Below, in pieces: positions 1 through 7,650 of a stretch of DNA of 27,034 nucleotides. The stretch spans positions 1-27,034 of the forward strand of contig JBNKQR010000043.1 of assembly GCA_050295975.1 (NCBI GenBank), in the 5' to 3' direction. This stretch comes from JAPHTQ01 sp050295975 (GTDB taxonomy: Bacteria > Pseudomonadota > Gammaproteobacteria > Thiohalomonadales > Thiohalomonadaceae). A program made the position numbers and the translations under genes. The notes under the pieces are model-generated. The model saw only the letters and a program-made list of their open reading frames with translations, did no database searches and was not told the DNA's origin. The first letter of the stretch is position 1. The number at the start of each line of letters is the position of its first letter.

Positions 1-78
1 CCGATCTCTGAAGCGCTGAACATCGGGATTTTTACCCGACCAGCTGAAACTCCTGTCCTGTCGTTCTCCTGTCAGGGG

Positions 79-1647
79 TTATGAGCCCTCAGCCAAATAT
101 TGCTGCACTATACCCATTTGATGAACCGATGGACGCTGCCGCTCGATATAGCGCGGCATGCGTGACAGGGCTGAGCTCGCTTTCGCTTCACTTTCGAACT
201 GGCCATAGACCAGTGCAAAGTGCTGTGCGCCGTTGTCGTTCACCGGCAGGTAAGCAAGATCATCCTGCAGATAGTGGCTGTAGCGTTCGGCCAGCTTGTA
301 CAGGGCCTGTTTGTCGCTCAGGGTGGCAAGGTGAATCACGTACTGGCCTGCCGCTTGTTGTGCCAACCATGCCGGGCCATGGATGACATTGCCGTTGCCG
401 AAGCTTCGAGAAGGGTGCAGGTTGCTAAGACGGCCGTCCAGGCTGTCGACCTGATCGCCGATGGTGGCGAGCTTCTGGTTTATGCTTGAGATCTCCTCTT
501 GCACCGCCACCTCAGCGGCTTGTGTCTGCTGTTGCAGCTCACCCAGGCTGTTATCGATGGCAGTCACTTGGTTATCGGTAGCGGCCAGCTCTTCACTGAC
601 ACTGGTGATGCCGGTCTCCAGCGCCGCATTGGTCGAGGACTCCTGCTGCCAATTTGCCTGGTCGTAGAGCATAAAACCGAGAAAGCCGATCAGCAGCAAC
701 ACAAGAGAGCCTGATAACAGGCGGAAATGGCGCTTCTCCAGCATGATCGATGCAAACAGGACATTGCTGGTCTTCTCGGCATGATCCTGCAAGTCGGCTA
801 TTTTGCTGCTGTGTTCCTCTGTCGTCTCCTGCAGTTCACTGACAGCCTGCGCCAACTGTTGTGTCCGCTGGTTAAGGGTCGTGGTGGAACGCGACAGTTC
901 ACGGCTCTTCTTTGTCAGTTCGCTGGTTGTCTCTTCCAGGGTCTGGGCACGTTTTTCCAGGGCCTGGTCAATCGCCTGCATCTTGATCAGTCTTGCTTGA
1001 CTGGCCCTGATCTCCGTGTCGGCTTTGTCCAGGCCTTCTGCCAGCACCTCTGTTTTCTTGTCCAGGGTTTCGTCGCGGCTTTTGCTGGCACTGGCCAGAT
1101 CGTCGATCTCAGTGAGCAGGTTTTGCTCCAACTCCTGCATGGCCTTGGCGTTGGCTTTGATGCTTTTGTTCAGATCTTGTGTTGTCCTTTTCGACTTCGC
1201 GGCCAGCTCCTCAACACCGCCAACCAGCTGACGGTACTCCTCGCTCAGGCTGTCGAAATTTTCATCGCTCTTTTTATTCACCTCATTGATGCGTTTCGAT
1301 ACCGCTTTTATCTCGCGACTGATCTCGGAAGACTTGCTGGTGAGTGATTGGTAAGCGCTATCCAGCGCCCCCAACTGTTGGTAGGCCTCAGAGACCTTTG
1401 AGCGTAAATCGGTGTCCTTTTCGCTGAGTTGGGAGAGGTTGTTCATCAACCCCTTGTTGGTCGAGGTGAGCTCTTTTCTCAAGCCGTCCAGATCGGCGTC
1501 GATCTGACCGATTTTCTGATTCAACTCCCCCGGGTTGGCGCGTTGTGCCGGCTTGTCATCCAGCTCGACCAGATTGCTTGTCACCGCCTTGCGGATTTTT
1601 TTGGCCTGTTGTGCGGCCTGTTTTGTGGCCTGATTTTTGTTCGACAT
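79..1647 (-). CDS. Coiled-coil membrane protein with C-terminal SPOR-like domain
   Basis: The start is taken at the ATG at 1645-1647, about eight bases after GGAGA; an in-frame ATG at 1734 adds only an atypical leader. The protein has 522 residues. Residues 40-300 are a long polar coiled coil with no Cys or Pro-rich breaks, residues 310-328 form the only membrane span, 335-410 are a second coiled coil, and about 428-510 (starting YVIHLATLSDK, with the FALVYGQF core) resemble a SPOR peptidoglycan-binding domain as in DamX. The expected topology is N-terminus inside and SPOR outside, so the long coiled coil is cytoplasmic. The SPOR family binds denuded glycan at division sites. A link to nitrogen fixation is not shown; the gene points away from the nif genes. 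The domain call is moderately sure, the cellular role is inference. Confidence 0.8.
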   Translation of the reverse strand: MSNKNQATKQAAQQAKKIRKAVTSNLVELDDKPAQRANPGELNQKIGQIDADLDGLRKELTSTNKGLMNNLSQLSEKDTDLRSKVSEAYQQLGALDSAYQSLTSKSSEISREIKAVSKRINEVNKKSDENFDSLSEEYRQLVGGVEELAAKSKRTTQDLNKSIKANAKAMQELEQNLLTEIDDLASASKSRDETLDKKTEVLAEGLDKADTEIRASQARLIKMQAIDQALEKRAQTLEETTSELTKKSRELSRSTTTLNQRTQQLAQAVSELQETTEEHSSKIADLQDHAEKTSNVLFASIMLEKRHFRLLSGSLVLLLIGFLGFMLYDQANWQQESSTNAALETGITSVSEELAATDNQVTAIDNSLGELQQQTQAAEVAVQEEISSINQKLATIGDQVDSLDGRLSNLHPSRSFGNGNVIHGPAWLAQQAAGQYVIHLATLSDKQALYKLAERYSHYLQDDLAYLPVNDNGAQHFALVYGQFESEAKASSALSRMPRYIERQRPSVHQMGIVQQYLAEGS

Positions 1648-1879
1648 CGCTGTATCTCCATGATGCAGTTTCGGCGCCTCGGACCTGCATGGACGCGACA
1701 AGAAATAGAATCCCCAAACGAGGAAGATAAGCAATTAATAATATAAAGAATAATTAAAAATATACGACGCTTATGCCTATAACCATTAAATTCGCCGTAT
1801 CTTTCTGAAATCCAGTAAAAAAACTTGGCCAGAGATGGCTGGGTGAACGCTGCTGGAGGGGCCTGTGTCAGGCTGAAAT

Positions 1880-2026
1880 CTAGTGGGAAAAGCGGGGATG
1901 CTCATCAATGCGCCAACGCTGGGGGGCATCGGTCGTGTCATCAACAAAGCGGAGTTTCGACCAGAAGGAGAGAGCGATCACCAGGATGAGGATGAGTGTT
2001 ACGGCAACTCGGGCAGGTGTCAGCAT
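1880..2026 (-). CDS. Small membrane protein, 48 residues
   Basis: A 48-codon frame starts at the ATG at 2024-2026, seven bases after GGAGAA. It opens MLTPARVAVTLILILVIALS, an uninterrupted hydrophobic stretch fit for one membrane span, followed by a charged tail (FWSKLRFVDDTTDAPQRW...). A longer in-frame start at 2095 would add 23 residues of unlikely composition with no better ribosome site. The family is not recognised. It sits between the SPOR protein on the same strand and the divergent NifA/sigma-54 promoter region at 2155-2258, but I find no sigma-54 core facing this gene. It may be a real single-span peptide; with no homology evidence, confidence is modest. Confidence 0.5.
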   Translation of the reverse strand: MLTPARVAVTLILILVIALSFWSKLRFVDDTTDAPQRWRIDEHPRFSH

Positions 2027-2154
2027 GGCAAGTTCTCCACAAGATGAAAAATAGCTTCGTTGATTCCAGGGTGCTCTGCAAGTCGGTCGTTGCATGCCAG
2101 ATCAAGAGTGACCTTCTGACAGGAATCACATCATACAATTTTCCGCACGGGTAC

Positions 2155-2170
2155 TGTCCGGATCGTAACA
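2155..2170 (+). promoter_or_regulatory. NifA upstream activator site (TGT-N10-ACA)
   Basis: TGT at 2155-2157 and ACA at 2168-2170 are exactly ten bases apart, the NifA-binding consensus. It lies 73 bp upstream of the TGG of the sigma-54 core at 2243, a normal enhancer distance. The three other nif promoters in this window have the same arrangement. A single TGT-N10-ACA can occur by chance, so it is the pairing with the core that gives it weight. Confidence 0.7.
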
Positions 2171-2242
2171 AACTTAACTTGCCGGGTAACAATATCCTAG
2201 TTAACGCGCTGAAAGTATGGACGTTAATCCTTACTGTTCTTG

Positions 2243-2258
2243 TGGTATGTATTTTGCT
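2243..2258 (+). promoter_or_regulatory. Sigma-54 promoter of the 186-residue unknown gene
   Basis: TGGTATGTATTTTGCT keeps the invariant GG (2244-2245) and GC (2256-2257) with the required ten bases between. It departs from the TGGCAC consensus at one base of the -24 box and one flanking base, so it is weaker than the three other sigma-54 cores here. It ends 35 bases before the ATG at 2294, leaving a short leader. Confidence 0.65.
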
Positions 2259-2293
2259 GATGGCAGTCATCTTTCATTGACTTAGAGGTTGTC

Positions 2294-2854
2294 ATGACGT
2301 TACAGCAATACAAAGAGAATAATCTTCTGTTCAACATCAATTTTCTCGAAGCGGCGACCACGTCGGATCTTTTCGGCTACCGGGGCGAGCTGGTTTTGGT
2401 CGAGGGGGAAGTGGCTGATGCCAAAGGTCACTCCAAGCCGCCGGTTGAGGTCATGCGCGGGGTAGCCATTCTGGCTGATGAGAAGATGAAAATGGTTGTC
2501 GGGGCCATCGATCATCTGAACTCCTTCGAGACATTCCTGCAGAAATACAAAGCCGATTTCGCTGCCGACATGAGGGCCCTGATCTATGTGGTCAATCTCA
2601 GCGCTTCGGTAACGGTGGAAGCCGAGGGCGCCAATTTTATTCTGATTCCCCTGGTGCAGGGTGTGCCCTGGAATGAGGCACTTGATGAACTTGGACTTGA
2701 GAAGAGCGACTTCAAGGGACAGTCAGCTGCCGACAAGGTGGTGACTCTCTACGAAGAGCTGAAGAGCTACAAACCGAACTTTCCCCAAGCCTCGCTGCAG
2801 GAGCTATCCGGCATGACCAATGAGGTTGTTCGGGAAGGGTGGGGCGCTATCTGA
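2294..2854 (+). CDS. Unrecognised soluble protein under NifA/sigma-54 control
   Basis: The 186-residue frame starts at ATG 2294 behind AGAGG (2284-2288). I do not recognise the family. It has no Cys, no signal peptide and no membrane span, so it should be a cytosolic protein that does not hold a Cys-ligated cluster. The N-terminal ~130 residues look like an alpha/beta fold (strands such as GELVLVEGEV, VMRGVAILAD, KMKMVVGAID and ALIYVVNLSA); the C-terminal third is helical and acidic (PWNEALDELG..., DKVVTLYEEL). It has its own NifA site and sigma-54 core and ends 224 bp before nifE, with a GC-rich hairpin in between. That placement indicates expression with nitrogenase. A role as accessory, chaperone or regulatory factor is only a guess. 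Confidence 0.85.
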   Translation: MTLQQYKENNLLFNINFLEAATTSDLFGYRGELVLVEGEVADAKGHSKPPVEVMRGVAILADEKMKMVVGAIDHLNSFETFLQKYKADFAADMRALIYVVNLSASVTVEAEGANFILIPLVQGVPWNEALDELGLEKSDFKGQSAADKVVTLYEELKSYKPNFPQASLQELSGMTNEVVREGWGAI

Positions 2855-2868
2855 ATGCTCTCTGCCGA

Positions 2869-2889
2869 GGGTGCGGGACCACCGCATCC
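2869..2889. repeat. GC-rich hairpin after the unknown nif-regulated gene
   Basis: GGGTGCGG (2869-2876) and CCGCATCC (2882-2889) pair over eight positions, one a G-T wobble, with a five-base loop. It resembles the GGTGCGG/CCGCACC hairpins at 9228, 23937 and 25576. No T-run follows, so it is not a classical terminator. It may slow 3' decay of the upstream message. Confidence 0.5.
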
Positions 2890-2965
2890 TCCCCCCTCAC
2901 TTTCCGGATTCGACACGCGGTTTCGCCGCTCGGGTTTGGTCATACAACCTCCATGTTCGGCGGGT

Positions 2966-2981
2966 TGTCGTGTTTGTGACA
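2966..2981 (+). promoter_or_regulatory. NifA upstream activator site before nifE
   Basis: TGT (2966-2968), ten bases, then ACA (2979-2981) match the NifA consensus exactly. The site is 61 bp upstream of the TGG of the sigma-54 core at 3027. Confidence 0.8.
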
Positions 2982-3026
2982 ATGCCGAGACGGAGAAAAA
3001 CGTCATTAAAACAATTGGATATCTTG

Positions 3027-3042
3027 TGGCATGAGCATTGCA
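3027..3042 (+). promoter_or_regulatory. Sigma-54 promoter of the nifENX operon
   Basis: TGGCATGAGCATTGCA fits TGGCAY-N5-TTGCA completely, with GG and GC ten bases apart. It lies 36 bases upstream of the nifE ATG. Together with the TGT-N10-ACA site at 2966 it makes a standard NifA-activated promoter that should drive nifE through at least the [2Fe-2S] ferredoxin. Confidence 0.9.
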
Positions 3043-3078
3043 TCCTGTTAACCATCTAATGGAATCTCAGGTCACGCC

Positions 3079-4485
3079 ATGAAACAGAAAGATATCGCCG
3101 CGCTGCTGGATGAGCCGGCCTGTGCTCACAACAAGAAGTCGAAATCGGGTTGTGCCAAGCCAAAGCCGGGTGCAACAGCGGGTGGTTGTGCCTTTGATGG
3201 CGCACAGATCGCACTGCTGCCGATTGCCGATGTGGCCCATATCGTCCACGGCTCGATTGCTTGTGCCGGAAGCTCCTGGGACAACCGGGGCACCCGTTCC
3301 AGCGGTTCACGTCTGTTTCGTATCGGCATGACCACCGATCTGACCGAACAGGATGTGATCATGGGGCGTGGCGAGAAACGTCTTTTTCACTCCATCAAAC
3401 AGGCAGTGGAGAACCACAAGCCCGCGGCGGTTTTCGTCTACAACACCTGTGTTCCGGCCCTGGTCGGCGATGATGTCGAAGCGGTCTGCAAGGCCGCTGC
3501 CGAACGCTGGGGTACCCCGGTGGTGCCGGTGGACGCTGCCGGTTTCTACGGCACCAAGAATCTGGGTAACCGCATCGCCGGTGAGGCGATGGTGAAATAT
3601 GTCTGCGGTACCCGCGAGCCCGATCCGCTGCCGCAAGCTGCGGCCAATTCGGGACACAAGATCCACGACATTGCCCTGGTCGGTGAATACAACATCGCCG
3701 GCGAGCTCTGGCATGTGCTGCCCCTGCTCGACGAACTGGGTCTGCGCGTGCTCTGCACGCTGTCGGGTGATGCGCGCTATCGGGAGGTGCAGACCATGCA
3801 TCGTTCCGAAGCCACCATGATGGTCTGCTCCAAGGCCATGATCAACGTCGCCCGCAAGCTGCAGGAGGCATTCGGCACGCCCTGGTTCGAAGGCAGTTTC
3901 TATGGCGTGCGTGATGTGTCGCAGGCGCTGCGCGATTTCGCCCGTGTGGTCGGCGACGATGATCTCAGTCAACGTACCGAAGCCGTGATCGCCCGCGAGG
4001 AGGCAAAGGTCGACCAGGCCCTTGCGCCCTGGCGAGAGAAACTGCGCGGGCGCAAGGTGCTGCTCTACACGGGGGGGGTGAAGTCCTGGTCGGTGATCGC
4101 CGCGTTGCAGGATCTGGGTATGCAGGTGGTCGCCACCGGCACCAAGAAATCCACCGAAGAGGACAAGGCGCGTATCCGCGAGCTGATGGGGCAGGATGCG
4201 GTGATGCTGGAGGACGGCAATCCCCTTGGCCTGATCAATATCGTGCGTGAACACCAGGTGGATGTGCTGATCGCCGGTGGCCGCAATATGTACACCGCGC
4301 TGAAGGCGCGCATTCCCTTCCTCGATATCAACCAGGAGCGTGAGTTCGGTTATGCCGGTTATACCGGCATGGTGGAGTTGGCGCGTCAGCTGGTGCTGAC
4401 CATCGAGAGTCCGGTCTGGCGGCAGGTGCGGACACCGGCGCCCTGGGCTACCCACACCACGACACAAGCGGAGGCCTGCCGATGA
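3079..4485 (+). CDS. nifE: NifE, FeMo-co biosynthesis scaffold alpha subunit
   Basis: NifE pairs with NifN in an alpha2-beta2 complex related to NifDK. There the NifB-co precursor is turned into the iron-molybdenum cofactor precursor before transfer to NifDK. The protein has 468 residues, close to the family norm. Cys37 (GGCAFDGA), Cys62 (SIACAGSSWDN) and Cys124 (NTCVPALVGDD) fall at the positions known in A. vinelandii NifE for the bridging cluster. The N-terminus carries two more Cys (15 and 25). The start at 3079 follows the sigma-54 promoter closely, with AGG about eight bases upstream. The stop overlaps the nifN start by four bases, so the two subunits are probably translationally coupled. 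Confidence 0.97.
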   Translation: MKQKDIAALLDEPACAHNKKSKSGCAKPKPGATAGGCAFDGAQIALLPIADVAHIVHGSIACAGSSWDNRGTRSSGSRLFRIGMTTDLTEQDVIMGRGEKRLFHSIKQAVENHKPAAVFVYNTCVPALVGDDVEAVCKAAAERWGTPVVPVDAAGFYGTKNLGNRIAGEAMVKYVCGTREPDPLPQAAANSGHKIHDIALVGEYNIAGELWHVLPLLDELGLRVLCTLSGDARYREVQTMHRSEATMMVCSKAMINVARKLQEAFGTPWFEGSFYGVRDVSQALRDFARVVGDDDLSQRTEAVIAREEAKVDQALAPWREKLRGRKVLLYTGGVKSWSVIAALQDLGMQVVATGTKKSTEEDKARIRELMGQDAVMLEDGNPLGLINIVREHQVDVLIAGGRNMYTALKARIPFLDINQEREFGYAGYTGMVELARQLVLTIESPVWRQVRTPAPWATHTTTQAEACR

Positions 4486-5903
4486 CTGAAATCATCAAAC
4501 GCAAAAAGGCCCTCTCGGTGAGTCCGCTGAAGGCGAGCCAGACCATCGGCGCCGCGCTCGCGTTCCTTGGCTTTCATCGCGCCATGCCCATGCTGCATGG
4601 CTCCCAGGGCTGTACCGCTTTCGGTAAGGTCTTTTTCGTACGCCACTTTCGCGAGCCGATCCCGTTGCAGACCACCGCCATGGATCAGATCACTACGGTG
4701 ATGGGCTCCGAAGAGAGCGTGGTGGAGGGGCTTAAAACCATTGCGGAGAAGAATCAACCTTCGTTATTGGGCGTGCCTACGACCGGTCTCTCTGAAACCC
4801 AGGGCAGTGATGTGCGTATGGCGGTTAGAAACTTCCGCCAGCAGTGCCCCCAATTCGACGCCATTCCGGTGGTACCCGTCGCCACCCCCGACTATACCGG
4901 TTGTCTTGAGACCGGTTTCGCCAAGGCGGTAGAGGCGATTATCGCAACCATCGTTCCCGCTGCCGAGGATGCCCAAACCAAACCGGGCCGGCGTCGTCAT
5001 CAGGTCAATGTGCTGGTTGGCTCGCTGTTGACGCCTGGCGATCTGGAAGAGCTGAAAGAGATAGTGGAAGCCTTCGGCTTGCGTCCGGTGGTGATTCCCG
5101 ACCTCTCCGATTCCCTCGATGGGCATTTGGGTGAAGAGGACTTCTCACCATTGACCATTGGCGGAGCGCAGGTTTCTGAACTGTTGACCGTGGGCGATGC
5201 GGCGGCCACGTTGGTTGTCGGTGGGTCGATGAACAAGGCGGCTGACGAACTCCGGCGGCTGACCGGTGTGCCCGACTACCGTTACGACCATCTGATGGGT
5301 CTGGAGGCGGTGGACGCCTTCATCAATACCCTGCATGAGATCTCCGGCGAGCCGGTACCCGTCAAGTTGGAGCGCCAGCGCGCCCAACTTCAGGATGCCA
5401 TGCTCGACTGCCACTTCATGCTTGGCATGGCGCGCGTCGCTGTGGCCGGTGATCCCGATCTGTTGATCGCTTTCAGCCAGATGCTGGCCGGTGTCGGCGC
5501 CCAGACGGTGGCCGCTGTTTCACCGGTGAATGCAACGTCGCTGCAGCAGGCGGCGGCCGCACAGATCAAGATCGGCGACCTGGAAGACCTGGAGCAGTTA
5601 GCCAGGGCCAACGACGCCGAGGTGCTGATCACCAACTCACACGGTGTGGAGAGCGCCAATCGCCTGGGTATCCCCCTGCTGCGCGCCGGTTTTCCCCAGT
5701 ACGACACCCTGGGCGGTTACCAGAAGACATGGATCGGTTATCGCGGTGCACGCCAGAGCCTGTTCGACCTGGCCAATATCATGCTGACCCTGGAGAAGGG
5801 CGAGATCCATCCCTACCACTCCATCTACGCACAGAAACCGGAATACCGGGAGGTGGCCAATGAGCCTGACGCGGCGACTGCAGCTGGTGGGTTGCACCAC
5901 TGA
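4482..5903 (+). CDS. nifN: NifN, FeMo-co biosynthesis scaffold beta subunit
   Basis: NifN is the beta-type partner of NifE in the FeMo-co assembly scaffold. It has 473 residues. Cys44 (HGSQGCTAFGKVF) is at the position of the NifN cluster ligand in A. vinelandii. Other family signatures include TTAMDQITTVMGSEESVVEG and the C-terminal NSHGVESANRLGIPLLRAGFP segment, which parallels the cofactor region of NifK. The ATG overlaps the nifE stop (ATGA at 4482), and the last 44 bases overlap the start of nifX. No internal disruption is seen. Confidence 0.97.
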   Translation: MTEIIKRKKALSVSPLKASQTIGAALAFLGFHRAMPMLHGSQGCTAFGKVFFVRHFREPIPLQTTAMDQITTVMGSEESVVEGLKTIAEKNQPSLLGVPTTGLSETQGSDVRMAVRNFRQQCPQFDAIPVVPVATPDYTGCLETGFAKAVEAIIATIVPAAEDAQTKPGRRRHQVNVLVGSLLTPGDLEELKEIVEAFGLRPVVIPDLSDSLDGHLGEEDFSPLTIGGAQVSELLTVGDAAATLVVGGSMNKAADELRRLTGVPDYRYDHLMGLEAVDAFINTLHEISGEPVPVKLERQRAQLQDAMLDCHFMLGMARVAVAGDPDLLIAFSQMLAGVGAQTVAAVSPVNATSLQQAAAAQIKIGDLEDLEQLARANDAEVLITNSHGVESANRLGIPLLRAGFPQYDTLGGYQKTWIGYRGARQSLFDLANIMLTLEKGEIHPYHSIYAQKPEYREVANEPDAATAAGGLHH

Positions 5904-6345
5904 GGAGAAGTGGATGGCGACTGCACTGAAAGTGGCTTTCGCCACCAGCGACATGAAACACGTGGATCAGCATTTCGGTGCGGCCCAGGTGTTTGCTATC
6001 TATGCCCTGGACCAGGAGAAGGTCTGTTTTGTCGAAGCGGTGGAGTTCGGCAAATTAGCGATGGACGGGAATGAAGATAAATTAACGGAAAAAATTGATG
6101 CCCTGAAAGGCTGCATCGCCGTCTACAGCCAGGCGGTTGGTGCGTCAGCGATCAATCAGCTCAAGGCCAGGGGTATACAGCCGGTAAAGATCACCCCCGG
6201 CGCGACCATCAGTGGCTTGCTCGCCTCCTTGCAGGAGGAGCTGAGGCAGGGGCCAGGCAGCTGGCTGGCGCGCGCCATTCAGAGCGTCACGCCGGCCGAT
6301 CCGTCGCGTTTCGATCAAATGGAAGCGGATGGTTGGGAAGAGTAA
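5860..6345 (+). CDS. nifX: NifX, FeMo-co/NifB-co carrier protein
   Basis: NifX binds NifB-co and the NifEN-bound precursor and acts as a holding or transfer protein in FeMo-co synthesis. The 161-residue frame has the NifX/NafY/NifB-C fold signatures: LKVAFATSDMKHVDQHFG, FAIYALD, EFGKLAMDGNEDKL and VYSQAVGASAINQLKARGIQP. The start at 5860 was chosen over the internal ATG at 5914 because GGGAGG lies six bases upstream and because known NifX proteins have a similar N-terminal leader (MS-TR-LQ-). This start lies inside nifN, giving a 44-base overlap. Confidence 0.95.
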   Translation: MSLTRRLQLVGCTTEEKWMATALKVAFATSDMKHVDQHFGAAQVFAIYALDQEKVCFVEAVEFGKLAMDGNEDKLTEKIDALKGCIAVYSQAVGASAINQLKARGIQPVKITPGATISGLLASLQEELRQGPGSWLARAIQSVTPADPSRFDQMEADGWEE

Positions 6346-6446
6346 GGGTTAGTGGGTTTTCCGGTACGGCAGGTCGCATTCTGCGGGGGAAATTGCCGCA
6401 CCAATACAGGTTCAGGCCCTGGAAAAAAGGTACGACGAATAGCGAC

Positions 6447-6932
6447 ATGAGCGACAACACTAACATGCTGGAAGAGACCGCTTGGGTCATCGATGTGAAT
6501 GATGGCCTGTTGACGGCGGAGACCGAAAGCCGCAGCGGCTGCGGTCACTGCAATACCGACAGCTGTACCACCTCGGTGGTGGCCAAGCTGTTCGGTGTGC
6601 GACGCAACCGGCTGGTGATGGAGAACAGCCTCGACGCCAGGCCGGGCGATCGAGTGGTGATAGGGATTCCTGACCCATTGCTGGTGCGGGCTGCATTGAT
6701 GGCTTACCTGCTGCCGTTGCTGTTCATGCTCGGTATGACAGGCTTGGGTGACCTGATCGGGATTAACGAATTTGTTTTGAGTCTGCTGGCCCTGGCGGGG
6801 CTGGCGCTGGGTTTTTTTACAGTGCATTGGGTAGCTCGCGGTGGCGCTTCGCAACGCTATGAGCCTCGATTATTGAGGATCGTTGCAGCGGCTTATCAGC
6901 GGGTTGAGATACCGACATTTACGAGGAGTTAA
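6447..6932 (+). CDS. RseC/SoxR-reducing-system family membrane protein
   Basis: Starting at ATG 6447 the product has 161 residues. The N-terminal domain has an RseC-type Cys cluster (Cys32, Cys35 and Cys40 in SGCGHCNTDSC), followed by AKLFGVRRNRL and a basic or polar region. Two membrane spans follow at about 98-120 and 123-142. In E. coli, RseC works with the RsxABCDGE complex, the homologue of Rnf, to reduce SoxR. In many diazotrophs Rnf supplies low-potential electrons to nitrogenase. Its position inside the nifENX operon therefore suggests a nif-dedicated partner of an Rnf complex; that is inference, and no rnf gene is in this window. The ribosome site is weak, and a second ATG at 6465 is possible. 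Confidence 0.82.
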   Translation: MSDNTNMLEETAWVIDVNDGLLTAETESRSGCGHCNTDSCTTSVVAKLFGVRRNRLVMENSLDARPGDRVVIGIPDPLLVRAALMAYLLPLLFMLGMTGLGDLIGINEFVLSLLALAGLALGFFTVHWVARGGASQRYEPRLLRIVAAAYQRVEIPTFTRS

Positions 6933-6936
6933 AGCA

Positions 6937-7410
6937 ATGAGTGAAGCAGTCGCGGTGATAGCCGAAGAGGATCCGGTTCTGGAGACCGATTTCGCCAAAG
7001 AGATGGTACGCCAGATGCGGGCCATAGACACCTATGGCACCTATGACACCTGGCCGGTGAGCAAGATTCTGGAGCCGTTCGTGCTGACCAGGGAGAAGCG
7101 CAGGGAGATCCCGGTGGTGGGCGATCCGGATGAGATCGTGATGGCGCGAGTGAAGGCCTTCTACAACGCCATCTCCGCCATGATAGAGAAGGAGTGCAGG
7201 CTGATGGCGGTGCCGATGATCAATCTGACTCACGAGGGTTTCGGTCGTGCTCTGATCACCGTCGGCAAACTGGTGGTGATGGACAAGACCCTGCGCGATG
7301 TACACCGCTTCGGTTTCCCCAGCTTGTCAAAGATGAAGGACGAGGCCGACAAACTGCTCTCTGTGGCACTGGAGATTATCGGCCAGTATCCCAAAGTTGC
7401 CGGTATGTAA
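6937..7410 (+). CDS. NifX-associated nitrogen fixation protein (DUF269)
   Basis: This 157-residue protein matches the DUF269 family regularly found just downstream of nifX. Recognisable segments are FAKEMVRQMRAIDTYGTYD, WPVSKILEPFVL, MINLTHEGFGRALI and KLVVMDKTLRDVHRFGF. The start at 6937 has GAGGAG at 6923-6928 and begins four bases after the preceding stop. It is soluble with a single Cys. Its biochemical role is not settled in the literature; the constant link to nifX and the following DUF683 gene points to cofactor handling. Confidence 0.93.
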   Translation: MSEAVAVIAEEDPVLETDFAKEMVRQMRAIDTYGTYDTWPVSKILEPFVLTREKRREIPVVGDPDEIVMARVKAFYNAISAMIEKECRLMAVPMINLTHEGFGRALITVGKLVVMDKTLRDVHRFGFPSLSKMKDEADKLLSVALEIIGQYPKVAGM

Positions 7411-7424
7411 GTGAGGAATTGCCG

Positions 7425-7640
7425 ATGATACCCGAAGAGTTGAAGGCGATGTCGAAGGCCGTCAAGAGGGCCAAGCGCATTGCGACGGAAAGGGCAGGTG
7501 AGCTACACGATCTGGTCGAGGATCGGCTGCCCGCCGCCTATGCGGAGATTCCTGCCATTGCGCAGGCCACCTACGATGCCTGCCAGGCGTGGGCAGAAGC
7601 CGAGGCCGCTTATAAAGCGGCCGAAGTCGAAATAAGTTGA
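7425..7640 (+). CDS. DUF683 / CCE_0567-type small helical protein
   Basis: This 71-residue helical protein has the sequence pattern of the nif-linked DUF683 family: basic N-terminal helix (EELKAMSKAVKRAKRIATER), a short turn with LPAAY, then a second acidic helix. The family folds as a Rop-like helical hairpin and in cyanobacteria binds metal. The ATG at 7425 lies behind GAGG and follows the DUF269 stop by 14 bases; the longer frame upstream of it is a shadow of DUF269. The gene pair DUF269-DUF683 is standard in proteobacterial nif clusters. Confidence 0.9.
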   Translation: MIPEELKAMSKAVKRAKRIATERAGELHDLVEDRLPAAYAEIPAIAQATYDACQAWAEAEAAYKAAEVEIS

Positions 7641-7650
7641 GGGAGCACCC

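Noticed and set aside
1..23. ATG at 21-23 on the minus strand opening a frame that leaves the window (MFSASEI)
   Set aside because: Only seven codons are visible and no ribosome site is at a normal distance, so a partial gene cannot be supported.
1996..2280. 94-residue plus-strand frame ending in a hydrophobic stretch just before the 186-residue gene
   Set aside because: It overlaps the NifA site and sigma-54 core, has no good ribosome site, and its composition is that of non-coding AT-rich sequence.
3307..4467. Long minus-strand open frame (386 residues) under nifE
   Set aside because: It is an antisense shadow of nifE in GC-rich sequence: His/Gln-rich composition, no ribosome site, and full overlap with a certain gene.
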